From positions 1-40,035 of the forward strand of contig JAHLWS010000036.1 of the NCBI GenBank assembly GCA_019057795.1: 40,035 nt of DNA. The letters are read 5' to 3'. The DNA is from Promethearchaeota archaeon. Lineage in GTDB: Archaea > Asgardarchaeota > Lokiarchaeia > Sigyniarchaeales > SOKP01. A program made the position numbers and the translations under genes. Positions 16,480-25,467 of the stretch are shown one piece after another (position 1 is the first letter of the stretch; each line of letters starts with the position of its first letter). Under the pieces are notes generated by a model that was not told where the DNA came from, made no database searches, and worked only from the letters and a program-made list of their open reading frames with translations.

Positions 16480-17914
16480 TTTCTTCTTTTTTTCTACTTC
16501 TACTTTTATTAATAAACTCATTATACAATATATTAATAGCTTTATCGCAATTTTTTCTGTCTATTATTGCGGTAAAATTCAATTCAGAAGACCCTTGTGC
16601 TATTGCTTTAATATTTATATTGTCATCTCCGAGCGAGGTAAAGACTCTTCCAGCTATACCAGGTGTGTGAAGAACTCCTGCGCCAATGACGGCAACTAAT
16701 GAAATATCGTTATTGATTTTAATCCTAAACCACTTTTTACCAAAGAAATCTGAATTTCTTAATAAGAAACTAACTTTCATTGAATCTTCAAACTCTATGC
16801 CAAAAGTTATATTATTTTCTGAGGAACTCTGTGATATAAACACAATATTAACGTTATTATCTCCTAAAAGAGAAAAAATTTTAGAAGCAGTCCCCGTTAA
16901 TGGAACCATCGTATCGCTTTCGACGGTCACCATTGAGAGTTTATATATTGAAGTAATAGCTTTAATTACTTTCTCGCCTCTAACGATTTCTTTCGTTATC
17001 GTTGTAAATTCGTCAGAATCAGGGTCGTTGAAAAACTTAATTTCAGAGGGAATATTTCCTTTTTCGTTGACATCAAGGCATAATGGATGTAGAACTTTTG
17101 AACCAAAAAACGCAAGTTCTTTTGCCTCTTTGTAAGAAATTCTCTTTAAGAGCGCTGTTTTTTCAGCGATTCTTGGGTCTGCGTTTAAAAAACCCTTAAC
17201 ATTTTTCCAGTAAATTACTTTTAAGTTAAAATTAATCCTAAGACAGTATGCTAGGATTGCCGCTGTTAAATCACTTCCACCTCGTCCGAATGTAGTAATT
17301 TTTTTGTCTTTCGTAGAGCCATAAAACCCAGTTACACAAATAATTTCAATTAATTCAGATTGGAGCAAGGGGATTATTCTATCAGTCACCTTTATTTCAG
17401 TCTCTTCTAATAACGGAAGAGCTCTCCCAAAGTTATCGTCTGTAAGGAGAATCTCATCAGAAGAGATATATTCTGTTTTAAATTTTTTTGATTTTAAATA
17501 TTGGCTTAAAATGAATGTGCTAAGTTTTTCTCCATAGGAAATAATTATATCCTGAATTTGCATACTTGGCCGGATTAATTTAATTACCCCACCGATCTGT
17601 TTTAATTCGCTAATTTCTTTTTTTAAAAATTCAAAGGTCTTTTTAAATTCGCTTTCATCGTCGATAAGAATTTGATTAATCATATTTTTATGGATATTAA
17701 AAATATCGTCAATAATGTAATCGCATTTAGGTTCTTCTTTACAAGATTTCTTATAAAAATCTATTAACTTATCAGTTATTCCTTTTAACGCTGATGCTAC
17801 AATTATTATTTTAGAGGCTTCTCTATATTTTTTAACAATATATTGTATTTGACTAAACGATTTTTCATCTTTTAAACAAGAACCTCCAAATTTCATTACA
17901 ACTAGATTTTCCAT
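16472..17914 (-). CDS. lysC: Aspartate kinase with two C-terminal ACT domains
   Basis: Phosphorylates aspartate in the first step of the lysine, threonine and methionine pathway. The 480-residue protein opens with MKFGGSCLKD (ATP/aspartate site). It continues with ISYGEKLSTFILS, GFYGSTKDKKITTFGRGGSDLTAA, and YKEAKELAFFGSKVLHP (all in the kinase domain, about 1-300). Two ACT domains follow at about 320-395 (VTVESDTMVPLTGTASKIF) and 400-470 (VAVIGAGVLHTPGIAGRVF), the usual seat of feedback control by lysine or threonine. The start is taken at ATG 17914; an in-frame TTG at 17932 would add six residues before the usual first strand. Homoserine and lysine genes are not nearby. It ends inside the last codons of the convergent pgi gene. 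Confidence 0.92.
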   Translation of the reverse strand: MENLVVMKFGGSCLKDEKSFSQIQYIVKKYREASKIIIVASALKGITDKLIDFYKKSCKEEPKCDYIIDDIFNIHKNMINQILIDDESEFKKTFEFLKKEISELKQIGGVIKLIRPSMQIQDIIISYGEKLSTFILSQYLKSKKFKTEYISSDEILLTDDNFGRALPLLEETEIKVTDRIIPLLQSELIEIICVTGFYGSTKDKKITTFGRGGSDLTAAILAYCLRINFNLKVIYWKNVKGFLNADPRIAEKTALLKRISYKEAKELAFFGSKVLHPLCLDVNEKGNIPSEIKFFNDPDSDEFTTITKEIVRGEKVIKAITSIYKLSMVTVESDTMVPLTGTASKIFSLLGDNNVNIVFISQSSSENNITFGIEFEDSMKVSFLLRNSDFFGKKWFRIKINNDISLVAVIGAGVLHTPGIAGRVFTSLGDDNINIKAIAQGSSELNFTAIIDRKNCDKAINILYNEFINKSRSRKKEEIN

Positions 17915-18011
17915 TCTAACTATAAAACACAAAATTATTGAGTTAAATTGAGATATTAATGAATAGAAAAAATCGAAAACTTATAAATAAGTTGGAATTC
18001 CATAATAATTT

Positions 18012-18434
18012 TTATTTCTGAGAAATTATGGGAATTATTGCATTATTTGGACAACTTACGAAACATCTTAAACAATTTTGACATAAATCCATATTTTTCT
18101 TATTAAAGGTAATCTGTTTTTTATCCGAATCTGGTTCAATAATCAGAACATATAAGTTTTGGAAACAAAAACCTTCCTCTAAGCACTTTTTACAAACCGT
18201 ACATCTCTCGCTATCTATTTCAAAATCTATTAATTGCCCGTCTTCCATCGATATTACTTCAATTGCGTTGTGTTCGCATACATCAACGCATTTAAGGCAC
18301 CCTTTACATTTATTGTAATCCACATACCTTAAGGTATCTTTAAAAAAAATAGCTTTTGGATGGCAAGAATACATACATTTTTGACATCGGACGCAAAATT
18401 GCGGGTTAACACTTATAGGAAATAATTTTTCCAT
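18012..18434 (-). CDS. Polyferredoxin-like protein with four [4Fe-4S] motifs
   Basis: A 140-residue soluble electron carrier or subunit with 16 cysteines in four groups: Cys14/17/20/24, Cys43/46/49/53, Cys78/81/84/90 and Cys118/121/124/128. Groups 1, 2 and 4 are standard C-x2-C-x2-C-x3-C, with Pro, Ala or Ile following as in bacterial-type ferredoxins. Group 3 is spaced x5 before its last Cys. Four [4Fe-4S] clusters are possible. No membrane helix, flavin or catalytic domain is visible. Its partner enzyme is unknown: the flanking aspartokinase and alba genes are on the same strand but do not suggest a redox complex. Confidence 0.85.
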   Translation of the reverse strand: MEKLFPISVNPQFCVRCQKCMYSCHPKAIFFKDTLRYVDYNKCKGCLKCVDVCEHNAIEVISMEDGQLIDFEIDSERCTVCKKCLEEGFCFQNLYVLIIEPDSDKKQITFNKKNMDLCQNCLRCFVSCPNNAIIPIISQK

Positions 18435-18556
18435 TTTATTTTGCTTTTTTTTTAATTTTAATTTTAAAATTAACTATACTTATTAAAAAAAAGTGAAAAA
18501 CAAGCTAATCAACCTAAAAAGATTTAAAAAAAAATTTCAAAAAATTCGAATTATAT

Positions 18557-18877
18557 TTATTTCGGAGGGGACAAAACGATCTCCATGGAGCTTACATTAT
18601 TTTGACGACCTTCCTCGCCCGTAAGTACCTCCGTGGTAATACTAATGTCCTTATATTCAACTCCCTTCAAGAAACGATTTTTTAAAATCTCGCAGATATC
18701 AACGGCATGAGAAATCGCCTTACCGCGAGCTTTTACCGTACAATCTACTCCTTTATTCAAGACCATCATCACAGCCATTACGTAATTCATCGTAGGACGA
18801 CGCCCAACAAAGACCGCGTTTTCTTGACCTGGCTCTCTTTTTCTTTTCTCTGGCTCTCTTTTTCTTTTCTCTGACAT
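18557..18877 (-). CDS. alba: Alba chromatin/RNA-binding protein with a duplicated basic N-terminal tail
   Basis: Alba is a small dimeric nucleic-acid-binding protein that coats archaeal DNA and binds RNA. The 106-residue protein shows the family text: VFVGRRPTMNYVMAVMMVLN, VKARGKAISHAVDICEILKNRF and a C-terminal GRQNNVSSMEIVL. The position of the Sulfolobus Lys16-Lys17 pair (GKKP) is Arg-Arg here (GRRP), so control by acetylation at that point would be lost. Before the fold lies MS followed by EKRKREP twice, a highly charged tail encoded by a perfect 21-base tandem repeat. GGAG at 18888-18891, 10 bases before the ATG, is a plausible ribosome binding site. Single gene. Confidence 0.95.
   Translation of the reverse strand: MSEKRKREPEKRKREPGQENAVFVGRRPTMNYVMAVMMVLNKGVDCTVKARGKAISHAVDICEILKNRFLKGVEYKDISITTEVLTGEEGRQNNVSSMEIVLSPPK
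18830..18871 (-). repeat. Perfect 21-base tandem duplication in the alba N-terminus
   Basis: Two identical, adjacent 21-base copies (18830-18850 and 18851-18871) encode EKRKREP-EKRKREP. The copies show no base difference. This points to a recent slippage event or to strong constraint on the repeat. Confidence 0.9.
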
Positions 18878-19022
18878 TTTTTATTTTCTCCAAATTGTTA
18901 TTTATTTATTCTCCATGTGTGTTAATTATTCCTATGTATTATGCTTTAAATTTATTCAGAATTTATTTAAAAAAATGTAGGTTGCAAATAGAATTGCAGA
19001 ACAAAGTTGAAAAAGTTGCGAT

Positions 19023-19496
19023 TTAAAGTTTACTTAACAATAAAGGTTTAACGATTAAAACTGATTCATTTAACAAATCTTTCTTAACTTCATTTTCCAT
19101 ATTATAACCTTCTATATACACAATTTTTTTAATCCCAGCATTAATAATTAATTTTAAGCAAGTCATACAAGGAAAAATCGTAGTATAAAGAGTTGTATCA
19201 CCCTTAATTGAAGTACCATGAATAGCAGCTTGAATTATACAATTAATTTCTGCATGCACACCTCGACATAATTCTGGTCTTTCACCACTTTTTAAATTCT
19301 GTCGCACACACGTTTTTGAAGTACAATGTTTAAGTCCCGATGGAGCTCCATTATATCCTGTAGATAATATATGTGAATCCTTTACTAATACAGCGCCAAC
19401 ATTTCGTTTAATACATGTACTTCTTTCTGAGACTGCCATTGCAATTTTCATAAAATATTTGTCTTTTGAAATTCGATTTTTGTTTTGATCAATCAT
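19023..19496 (-). CDS. dCMP/CMP-type deaminase (zinc cytidine deaminase family)
   Basis: Most likely deaminates dCMP to dUMP to feed thymidylate synthesis. The 157-residue protein carries the zinc site HAEINCIIQAA (His ligand and catalytic Glu) and PCMTCLKLI (two Cys ligands). It also has the typical N-terminal MKIAMAVSERSTC-KRNVGAV and the GYNGAPSG loop of the ComEB/dCMP deaminase group. The length fits. No partner gene is adjacent. A guanine or riboflavin-type deaminase is less likely because of the C-x(n)-H arrangement around CTSKTCVRQN, which is typical of dCMP deaminases. Confidence 0.9.
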   Translation of the reverse strand: MIDQNKNRISKDKYFMKIAMAVSERSTCIKRNVGAVLVKDSHILSTGYNGAPSGLKHCTSKTCVRQNLKSGERPELCRGVHAEINCIIQAAIHGTSIKGDTTLYTTIFPCMTCLKLIINAGIKKIVYIEGYNMENEVKKDLLNESVLIVKPLLLSKL

Positions 19497-19644
19497 AGCA
19501 TATCATGATTTATTTTATTTTAAAACATATAAATTAACCAATATTTAATTTTGTTATCAGTAAACTAAAAAAATAGAACTTAATAATATAATAAATAAGG
19601 AAGAAATAGTAAATTTTTTAAAAATTTTAAGATAGAAATTAAAT

Positions 19645-20694
19645 ATGGAAAATAACGCAGAGTTTAAACGCGAGAAAGGCTTTATAGAAAGAATTTTCGA
19701 TAATAAAGCGTTCATACTTATTATTCTAGGCATAGTAATTAGAGTTATTATGCTTTTTTACTATTACTATACTCATTCAATTAATCCACTAAGATCATGG
19801 GGTGATTTAGGTTCTTATTTCGAAAAGAATCTTACTAGTACACCCCTTACAATATTTATTTTAGAAATTTTTAGATTTCTCTCTTTTGGAAGCATTGAAA
19901 TTTTTGCATTTTGGGGTTTTCTGTGGGATCTATTAACAACTTTAATGTTTTATTTTATAATTAAAAATTTTAATGTCAAAAATTTAAATTATGCTTTCGG
20001 TTTATTTATGATCAATCCATTTTTCTTTTTAAGTAATTCATTTAGCATAGAAAATTGTGGATATCATATTACAGATGCCTTCTTTTTCTTCTTTCTTTTT
20101 TTAGCTTTCATATATTTTCCAAAAAAACAAAAGCATTCGAAATATTTGTTTTATTTATTCTTAGGATTATCAATGTGTGTAAAATATTACACTTTACCTG
20201 CAGTAGGATTTTTCTTTTTAAAATATTTAATTGATAAAGATTGGAAAGAAATGAAGATATTTTTAATTTCTATTGCTCCACTACTAATTATTTTTTTAAT
20301 TCTTCCATTATTTCTAACTGATTGGTTTTTTAATATATTATTTAATTGGTATTCAGTAGGAATTAGCATACCTTTATTTATAAAAATTATTCCACCAGTA
20401 AGTATAGCATTGTTATTTATCATATTCAGAATGAATAAAAGTGATGCTTTTGAAATTTCTATTTTATCAACTGTTACTACTGCTTCTTTTATGGTTTTTA
20501 GTTATTTTTATTTAAGATGGTTTCAATCAATATTATTTTATGGTGTTTTAAAAGAAAAAGAGTTTTTTACTCTTAACTTAAATTTAGGATCTAAAAAAAG
20601 GGAAATAATTGTAAATAATCATTTAATCACATTTTATTTGTCATTTCTAGGGGTTTTATTAGCTTATCTTCTAATTATTTTTGCCTATAGTTGA
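19645..20694 (+). CDS. Polytopic membrane protein, possible GT-C glycosyltransferase
   Basis: A 349-residue protein with about nine or ten hydrophobic segments and a remarkably Phe/Ile/Leu-rich sequence. A short cytoplasmic N-terminus precedes the first helix. The first external loop holds RSWGDLGSYFEK, whose acidic residue resembles the catalytic loop Asp of GT-C transferases such as PIG-M-like mannosyltransferases. SMCVKYYTLPAVGFFFLKYL after the middle helices also recalls that group. No firm family motif confirms it. It ends 21 bases before the convergent GT2 gene and opens the glycan block, so transfer of sugar from a lipid carrier is a reasonable inference. Codon use is extremely AT-rich even for this genome, which may point to transfer. 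Confidence 0.6.
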   Translation: MENNAEFKREKGFIERIFDNKAFILIILGIVIRVIMLFYYYYTHSINPLRSWGDLGSYFEKNLTSTPLTIFILEIFRFLSFGSIEIFAFWGFLWDLLTTLMFYFIIKNFNVKNLNYAFGLFMINPFFFLSNSFSIENCGYHITDAFFFFFLFLAFIYFPKKQKHSKYLFYLFLGLSMCVKYYTLPAVGFFFLKYLIDKDWKEMKIFLISIAPLLIIFLILPLFLTDWFFNILFNWYSVGISIPLFIKIIPPVSIALLFIIFRMNKSDAFEISILSTVTTASFMVFSYFYLRWFQSILFYGVLKEKEFFTLNLNLGSKKREIIVNNHLITFYLSFLGVLLAYLLIIFAYS

Positions 20695-20715
20695 TAGAAG
20701 AATAGAACAAATTCT

Positions 20716-21444
20716 CTATTTGCGAAGTCTAAGCCCAAGTAAAAAGAGTGGTCGAAAAATACTCCACCAACCAGTAATGGGTCTCATCTTTGTAATACCT
20801 AATTTCTTTGGGGGATAAATTTTAGTAACAGGTACTTCTCTCGTCTTATATCCTAATTTTATAATTTTATAGTACAAATACGGCTCGAGTTCATATTTAT
20901 CTAGCCAAGATTGCCAAATATTAATCCTTTTGTCTTGGAAAAGTGATAATTTGAAAGCTCTAAAACCGTTAGTGCTTTCAGTGACCCACTTTCCAGATAT
21001 GATCGAAAATATAAGTGGATGAAGCCTTGTAGCCAATATTCTGTATAAAGGGATATCTCCATATTGTCCACCTTTCTTGAATCGAGAACCTTGAACAAAA
21101 TCGCAGTTATCCTTTATAATTGGATTTAATAATCTCGGAATTTCATCAGGATTATCTTTATTATTGCCAGCCATAATAACCATTATGTCAAAATTCTGAG
21201 CTATAGCATATTCAATGCCTTTTCGAAGCGCTACACCAACGCCATAAGTTCTACCTAAAGAGAGGAGTGTAGCACCCTTAGCTTTCGCTGATTCAGGAGA
21301 ACCATCTGTTGATCCATCATCTACAACAAGAATTTCATCAACAATTGATTTATCTATTCTTGATACAACTTTATCGATTTTATGAAGCTCATTGAAACAA
21401 GGGGCAACACATATTATACGATTTCCTTCAAACAAAATTAACAC
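20716..21444 (-). CDS. Family 2 glycosyltransferase, dolichyl-phosphate sugar synthase-like
   Basis: A 242-residue cytoplasmic GT-A enzyme that probably moves a sugar from a nucleotide donor to a polyprenyl phosphate. The nucleotide-binding start IICVAPCFNELHKIDKV is followed by EILVVDDGSTDGS (the Asp-Asp pair) and VGVALRKGIEYA. Next come VIMAGNNKDNPDEIPRLL (the DxD-like region of this subfamily) and DFVQGSRFKKGG. The C-terminus has no transmembrane helices. The start is GTG at 21444, because an in-frame stop lies eight codons upstream and no ATG precedes the first beta strand. It is co-directional with and 84 bases downstream of a flippase-like membrane gene. Together they resemble the two halves of haloarchaeal AglD. 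Confidence 0.85.
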   Translation of the reverse strand: MLILFEGNRIICVAPCFNELHKIDKVVSRIDKSIVDEILVVDDGSTDGSPESAKAKGATLLSLGRTYGVGVALRKGIEYAIAQNFDIMVIMAGNNKDNPDEIPRLLNPIIKDNCDFVQGSRFKKGGQYGDIPLYRILATRLHPLIFSIISGKWVTESTNGFRAFKLSLFQDKRINIWQSWLDKYELEPYLYYKIIKLGYKTREVPVTKIYPPKKLGITKMRPITGWWSIFRPLFLLGLRLRK

Positions 21445-21528
21445 TTTTGGTGATATAGAAAGGTTTTAAAATATTTATAAAAATTAAAGCAATTTTATTA
21501 AATTTTCTCAAATTTGACTTAGGATTAT

Positions 21529-22575
21529 TCATAATACCAATTCTTTTGCTTCTTTTAATTTAAAATTGTAATGAAAAATTGAATATCCACCGAAAAAAAG
21601 GAGATAAGCACTTCTAAATAAATGTTCTATAATAAAAATTGACAAAATTTCAATAAATGGAATTGCAGGATAAAAAATAAAAACAAAAAATGCTCCAATA
21701 TTCTCAGAGATTCCCCAACCTCCAGGAGTTATTGGAAAAGTTTTACTAAAAAATAATAAAATTGAAGCTAAAATAAGTACGAAAATATTTAAATTATATC
21801 CTATAAAATAAAAAAATATTGCTACTATAAGCGCATCAAAAGTCCAAGTTGGAAAACTTAATAAAATTATATATGTGAATTCCTTTTTATGATCTTTAAA
21901 TTTTCTTATACCCTCTTTAAAGTTTTTCAAGAATCTACCTAAATAGTGAGCCAAGTTTTTAAAAATTTTTTCTATAATATTTAGTATAAAATTCGTTTTA
22001 TATAGAAGTAATAAAATAAATAATAGGATCAAAAAGATTAGTATCGCTCCAAAAATAAGGTATATTTGGAGATTTTGGCCTAGGATAATTATATTTTCAC
22101 TTACTCCAATATTGCTTAAATATAAATAAAATAAAGAAAAAATATTAATACAAAATAAAAAAATTAAATCTAAAATTCTTTCAATGGCAATTCCGGCTAT
22201 AGATTCACTTAATTTTATATTCTCTTGATCTTTTAGAATAAAGATTTTTGCTACATCACCTACTTTTCCTGGTGTTAAATCATTTATAACGAAAGCAGCT
22301 CCGATTGAAAAGTATGAAGAACTAAAATTTATGGGTTGATCAAGCCCTTTAAAAACAAATTTTAATTTATAAGCTCTAAAAATAAATGCCACAGTATAAG
22401 TAAAGATGAATAAAATACTTCCAAAAAAACCAATTTCGGTTATTTTTATAATTAGATTAGTGAAATCTACTATAAATATCATAAATAAAATCAAAAGAAT
22501 TGTTCCTAAACCAATAAGAAACTGTTTTCTTTTTTTTAACCAAATTAAGATCTTATTATTTCTTTCCTTAGACAT
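21529..22575 (-). CDS. Lysylphosphatidylglycerol-synthase-TM/UPF0104 membrane protein (flippase-like)
   Basis: A 348-residue membrane protein with about eight or nine helices. It has the family marks: GKVGDVAKIFILKDQE after the second helix pair, SIAGIAIERILDL, and FPITPGGWGISENIGAFF near the end. This domain occurs in MprF (lipid flippase half) and as the C-terminal half of AglD in archaeal N-glycosylation. Here it stands alone upstream of the GT2 gene, so movement or presentation of a lipid-linked sugar is the likely role. ATG start at 22575. The interrupted aminotransferase gene lies upstream on the same strand, so the whole minus-strand run from 25179 to 20716 might be one transcription unit. 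Confidence 0.85.
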   Translation of the reverse strand: MSKERNNKILIWLKKRKQFLIGLGTILLILFMIFIVDFTNLIIKITEIGFFGSILFIFTYTVAFIFRAYKLKFVFKGLDQPINFSSSYFSIGAAFVINDLTPGKVGDVAKIFILKDQENIKLSESIAGIAIERILDLIFLFCINIFSLFYLYLSNIGVSENIIILGQNLQIYLIFGAILIFLILLFILLLLYKTNFILNIIEKIFKNLAHYLGRFLKNFKEGIRKFKDHKKEFTYIILLSFPTWTFDALIVAIFFYFIGYNLNIFVLILASILLFFSKTFPITPGGWGISENIGAFFVFIFYPAIPFIEILSIFIIEHLFRSAYLLFFGGYSIFHYNFKLKEAKELVL

Positions 22576-22717
22576 AAATTAAAACTCAAAATTTTTACTC
22601 TATCTTAAAGTTTGTTAATTCTTATCCATAATAAATCCAGTACAATATGAAGCTGGTAAATTAATTTGTTAAATGGAACATGGATTTATTTTTTTTTATC
22701 AAAATATCATAAGAGAT

Positions 22718-23839
22718 TTAATTAAAAAAATTTGTAATTGTAGTTGTAACATATTCTATCTCTTCATCACATAAAAATGGATATATTGGAAGGCTAATTA
22801 TCTCATTAGCGTACTTAATAGTTTTTTTATTGTCAAAGTGATCAAGATACTTAAAGGGTTTAGTTTTTTGAATAGGGATTGGATAGTGGATTACTGTTGG
22901 AATATTATTTTCTAATAAATATTATTGAAATTTATCTCTGTTCTTTACTCTTACAGCATAAATGTGATAAATTTGTTTGTTAATATAGGGTGCCATCTTT
23001 GGAGTAATAATGTTTTTTTCATTTTTTAATAGATTATTATATTTATTAGCAATTTCAATTCGCATATCATTCCATCGATCTAAGTGTTTTAATTTTTCAT
23101 CTACTATTATTGCCTGAATTGTATCCATTCTATTATTCCAACCTTTAAAATCGTAATAATACTTTTTGCTAGAACCATAATTTCTTAATGATTTTACCCT
23201 ATCATATAGTTCTTCACTATTTGTTGTAATAACTCCAGCATCGCCTGCAGCTCCTAAATTTTTACCGGGATATAAAGAAAATGCTGAAATATCCCCAAAA
23301 TATCCAACTTTTTTATTTAAAACTATTGCTCCATGAGCTTGAGAAGAATCTTCTAATACTAAACATTCAAATGTTTTTGCCAATTCAAGAACTCGTTTCA
23401 TATCGGTGGGGTGACCAAATAGATGAACTGGAATGATAACGCAAGATTTCCATTTTTTCCTATTATTTTTCAAATAAGATTCTAATAAATCTCCATCAAT
23501 CTGGTAATACTCATCACAATCGATTAAAACAATTTCATAGTTTAAATCACTTAGATATGTAATAGCTAACGCTGTTGCTATAAAAGTATTCGCAGGAATT
23601 ATAATACCACAAGGTGATTCCAGTTCTAGAGCAGCTAGTGATATTTTTAAAGCATCTGTTCCATTAGAAACGCCTACGGCAAATTTTGTTCCACAATATT
23701 TCGCAAAATTTTTTTCAAATTCACTTATAGCCTTTCCATTAATAAAATCCGATCTTTTAAAGAGTTCTTCTAATCTAGGATTAACATCTTTCTCGATAAT
23801 TTCCCATTGTTTAAATAAATCATTAAATTTTATCTCCAT
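22718..23839 (-). pseudogene. DegT/DnrJ/EryC1/StrS aminotransferase interrupted by an in-frame TAA
   Basis: A PLP enzyme that transaminates a keto-sugar nucleotide. The first 305 residues are a normal DegT body: GTDALKISLAAL, HLFGHPTDMKRV, EDSSQAHGA, and the PLP lysine Lys193 in FSLYPGKNLGAAGD. After RVKNRDKFQ comes TAA at 22922-22924. The same frame then continues for 67 codons, beginning YLLENNIPTVIHYPIPIQK and ending at the real-looking stop at 22718-22720. These 67 residues are the standard DegT C-terminus, and the total of about 373 fits the family. One A-to-T change (AAA Lys to TAA) would explain the break. It may be a real nonsense mutation, a base-call error or a readthrough site; TAA argues against Sec or Pyl. 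It is third in the operon, with 3 bases between it and the oxidoreductase gene. Confidence 0.85.
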
Positions 23840-23842
23840 AAT

Positions 23843-24733
23843 TTATGCCTCCAATATTTTAATTGTCTCAGTTGTTAAAAATTTCTGTTTAAGCATATCT
23901 TCTTCTGAAAATGAAAAGAATGAATTTATTGAATTTTTTAAGGGTGATTTATATTCACTACAAGGATAACTTAAATTACCTGAATAAATTGGAAAAATTA
24001 AGTTAGTGGAATCTTCATATTGTAAAAATCTTTTAAAATCATCCCAAACAATAAAGTAATTTTCAAATTCAAAAACACATTCCCTAACTTTTTTTCTGTA
24101 ATGCCAGCTAACATTAATAGTAGTTGAAAAATCTTTATATTCTATTAAACCTAAAGAGCTATCATCTTGTTTTGAATTTATATTTCTTTTATAATCAATC
24201 CATTTTATATTTATTGGTTCTTCTGAGAAAAGGTATTGAATGATTGAAACATCATGAGCTGCTAAATCCCATCGGGCATTTACATCAAATCTTTCAGGTC
24301 CTAAATTTAATCTATTCATAACAATACTTCGAATTTTACCTAATTTACCATTATCATAATCTTTTTTCATTGTTTCAATTTGATTATTAAATGTAAATAT
24401 CCAGTCTGTAAATAAGATATCTCCATTTTTAAGTGCGATATCATACAAAAGTTCTGCTTTTGAGGATGATAAAGTTAATGGTTTTTCACAAAATACATTA
24501 ATACTTTTTTCAAGAAAGTGCTTACTTATTTGAAAATGGGTTGTAGTTGGAGTGGTGATAAAAACATATTCACAATCCAATTTCTTATAATCGTTAACTG
24601 TTTTATACTTTTGATATGTTTTATTTTCGGAAAATGAAATATCGCATAATATAATGTCTTTTTCTCCCATTTCTTCTAGATTTTTTAAAATAATCTTACC
24701 CCAATAGCCAATTCCTATTATTCCAATCTTCAT
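23843..24733 (-). CDS. Gfo/Idh/MocA-family sugar-nucleotide oxidoreductase
   Basis: A 296-residue NAD(P)-dependent enzyme that probably oxidises C3 of a UDP-sugar before transamination, as WlbA/WbpB does. The Rossmann start GIIGIGYWGKIILKNL, VFITTPTTTHFQI, FCEKPLTLS (the conserved Glu-Lys-Pro with catalytic Lys) and RWDLAAHDVSIIQYL (substrate-binding Asp and His) are all present. The length is slightly short for the family but the C-terminus looks complete. ATG 24733 overlaps the stop of the acetyltransferase gene by 4 bases (ATGA), and the aminotransferase follows after 3 bases. The three genes are clearly translated as one operon. Confidence 0.9.
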   Translation of the reverse strand: MKIGIIGIGYWGKIILKNLEEMGEKDIILCDISFSENKTYQKYKTVNDYKKLDCEYVFITTPTTTHFQISKHFLEKSINVFCEKPLTLSSSKAELLYDIALKNGDILFTDWIFTFNNQIETMKKDYDNGKLGKIRSIVMNRLNLGPERFDVNARWDLAAHDVSIIQYLFSEEPINIKWIDYKRNINSKQDDSSLGLIEYKDFSTTINVSWHYRKKVRECVFEFENYFIVWDDFKRFLQYEDSTNLIFPIYSGNLSYPCSEYKSPLKNSINSFFSFSEEDMLKQKFLTTETIKILEA

Positions 24734-25179
24734 TTTAACTTAAAACCCTTTAATTTTCTAATTATTTTCGCTGGATTTCCAACTATAACACAATTAGCAG
24801 GAACATCTTTAGTTACTACTGATCCTGCACCAATTATAGAATTACTCCCAATTTTTACTGGCAATATTGTAACATTTGCACCTATTCGTACATTATCACT
24901 TACATTAGTCTTTCTCATAACCCAACTTTCAATATCTGGAGAATCAAAAAGATCGTTTGTAAACTTTGTCCCATGGCCTATAAAACAATGCTTTCCTATT
25001 GATACTCCTTCACAAACAAAAGAATGACTTTGAATTCTTGTCTTATTTCCAATAACAACATTTTTCTGAATTTCTACAAATGGTCCTATAAAGCAATTAT
25101 CACCTAATTTACAACCGTATAAATTGACAGGTTCAATGATTTTTACATCTTTCCCTAATTGACAATTTTTTATAGTCAA
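24730..25179 (-). CDS. Left-handed beta-helix sugar N-acetyltransferase (WlbB/WbpD-like)
   Basis: A 149-residue hexapeptide-repeat protein, almost certainly an acetyl-CoA-dependent O- or N-acetyltransferase acting on an amino-sugar nucleotide. Hexapeptide turns run throughout (LGDNCFIGPFVEI, IGNKTRIQSHSFV, IGKHCFIGHGTKF, IGANVTILPVKIGSNSIIGA). A loop of about 15 residues with FTNDLFDSPD interrupts the helix as in WlbB and WbpD. The end GNPAKIIRKL is typical. The start is TTG at 25179: an in-frame stop lies two codons upstream, and no ATG occurs before the first repeat. It is first in the operon acetyltransferase-oxidoreductase-aminotransferase. The set suggests a diacetamido sugar or uronic-acid product. 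Confidence 0.88.
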   Translation of the reverse strand: MTIKNCQLGKDVKIIEPVNLYGCKLGDNCFIGPFVEIQKNVVIGNKTRIQSHSFVCEGVSIGKHCFIGHGTKFTNDLFDSPDIESWVMRKTNVSDNVRIGANVTILPVKIGSNSIIGAGSVVTKDVPANCVIVGNPAKIIRKLKGFKLK

Positions 25180-25340
25180 TTTTTAATCTACTATTTATTT
25201 AATATTCTATTATACTCAATTTCATTTCCATATGATTTGAAAAGAAACTAATCCACTTAAAAATGTTAATTGTGATAATAAGAAGATAAATTTAATTTTT
25301 AATTATAATCTTTCTACTTTCTAAAAATATTTTGAATTTT

Positions 25341-25361
25341 AATTGATTTCTTTAATCAATT
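25341..25361. repeat. Perfect inverted repeat, 8-base arms
   Basis: AATTGATT, a 5-base spacer TCTTT, then AATCAATT. The arms match exactly. It lies 243 bases before larA and 162 bases before the sugar operon start, so it could be a protein-binding site or a hairpin for either. The low complexity of the region tempers the call. Confidence 0.45.
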
Positions 25362-25467
25362 GTATTATTCTTTCGAATTCATAACAAATATTATTTTGGA
25401 AAAGTTCCTTTAAATTAAATATACTAAATTTATTTTATCTAGAATTAAAATTTATTATAATATAATT

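Noticed and set aside
16406..16699. Plus-strand frame overlapping the ends of pgi and aspartokinase.
   Set aside because: It is low complexity, overlaps two well-supported genes and shows no family resemblance.
22922..22924. Recoding of the in-frame stop as selenocysteine or pyrrolysine.
   Set aside because: The codon is TAA; Sec uses TGA and Pyl uses TAG.
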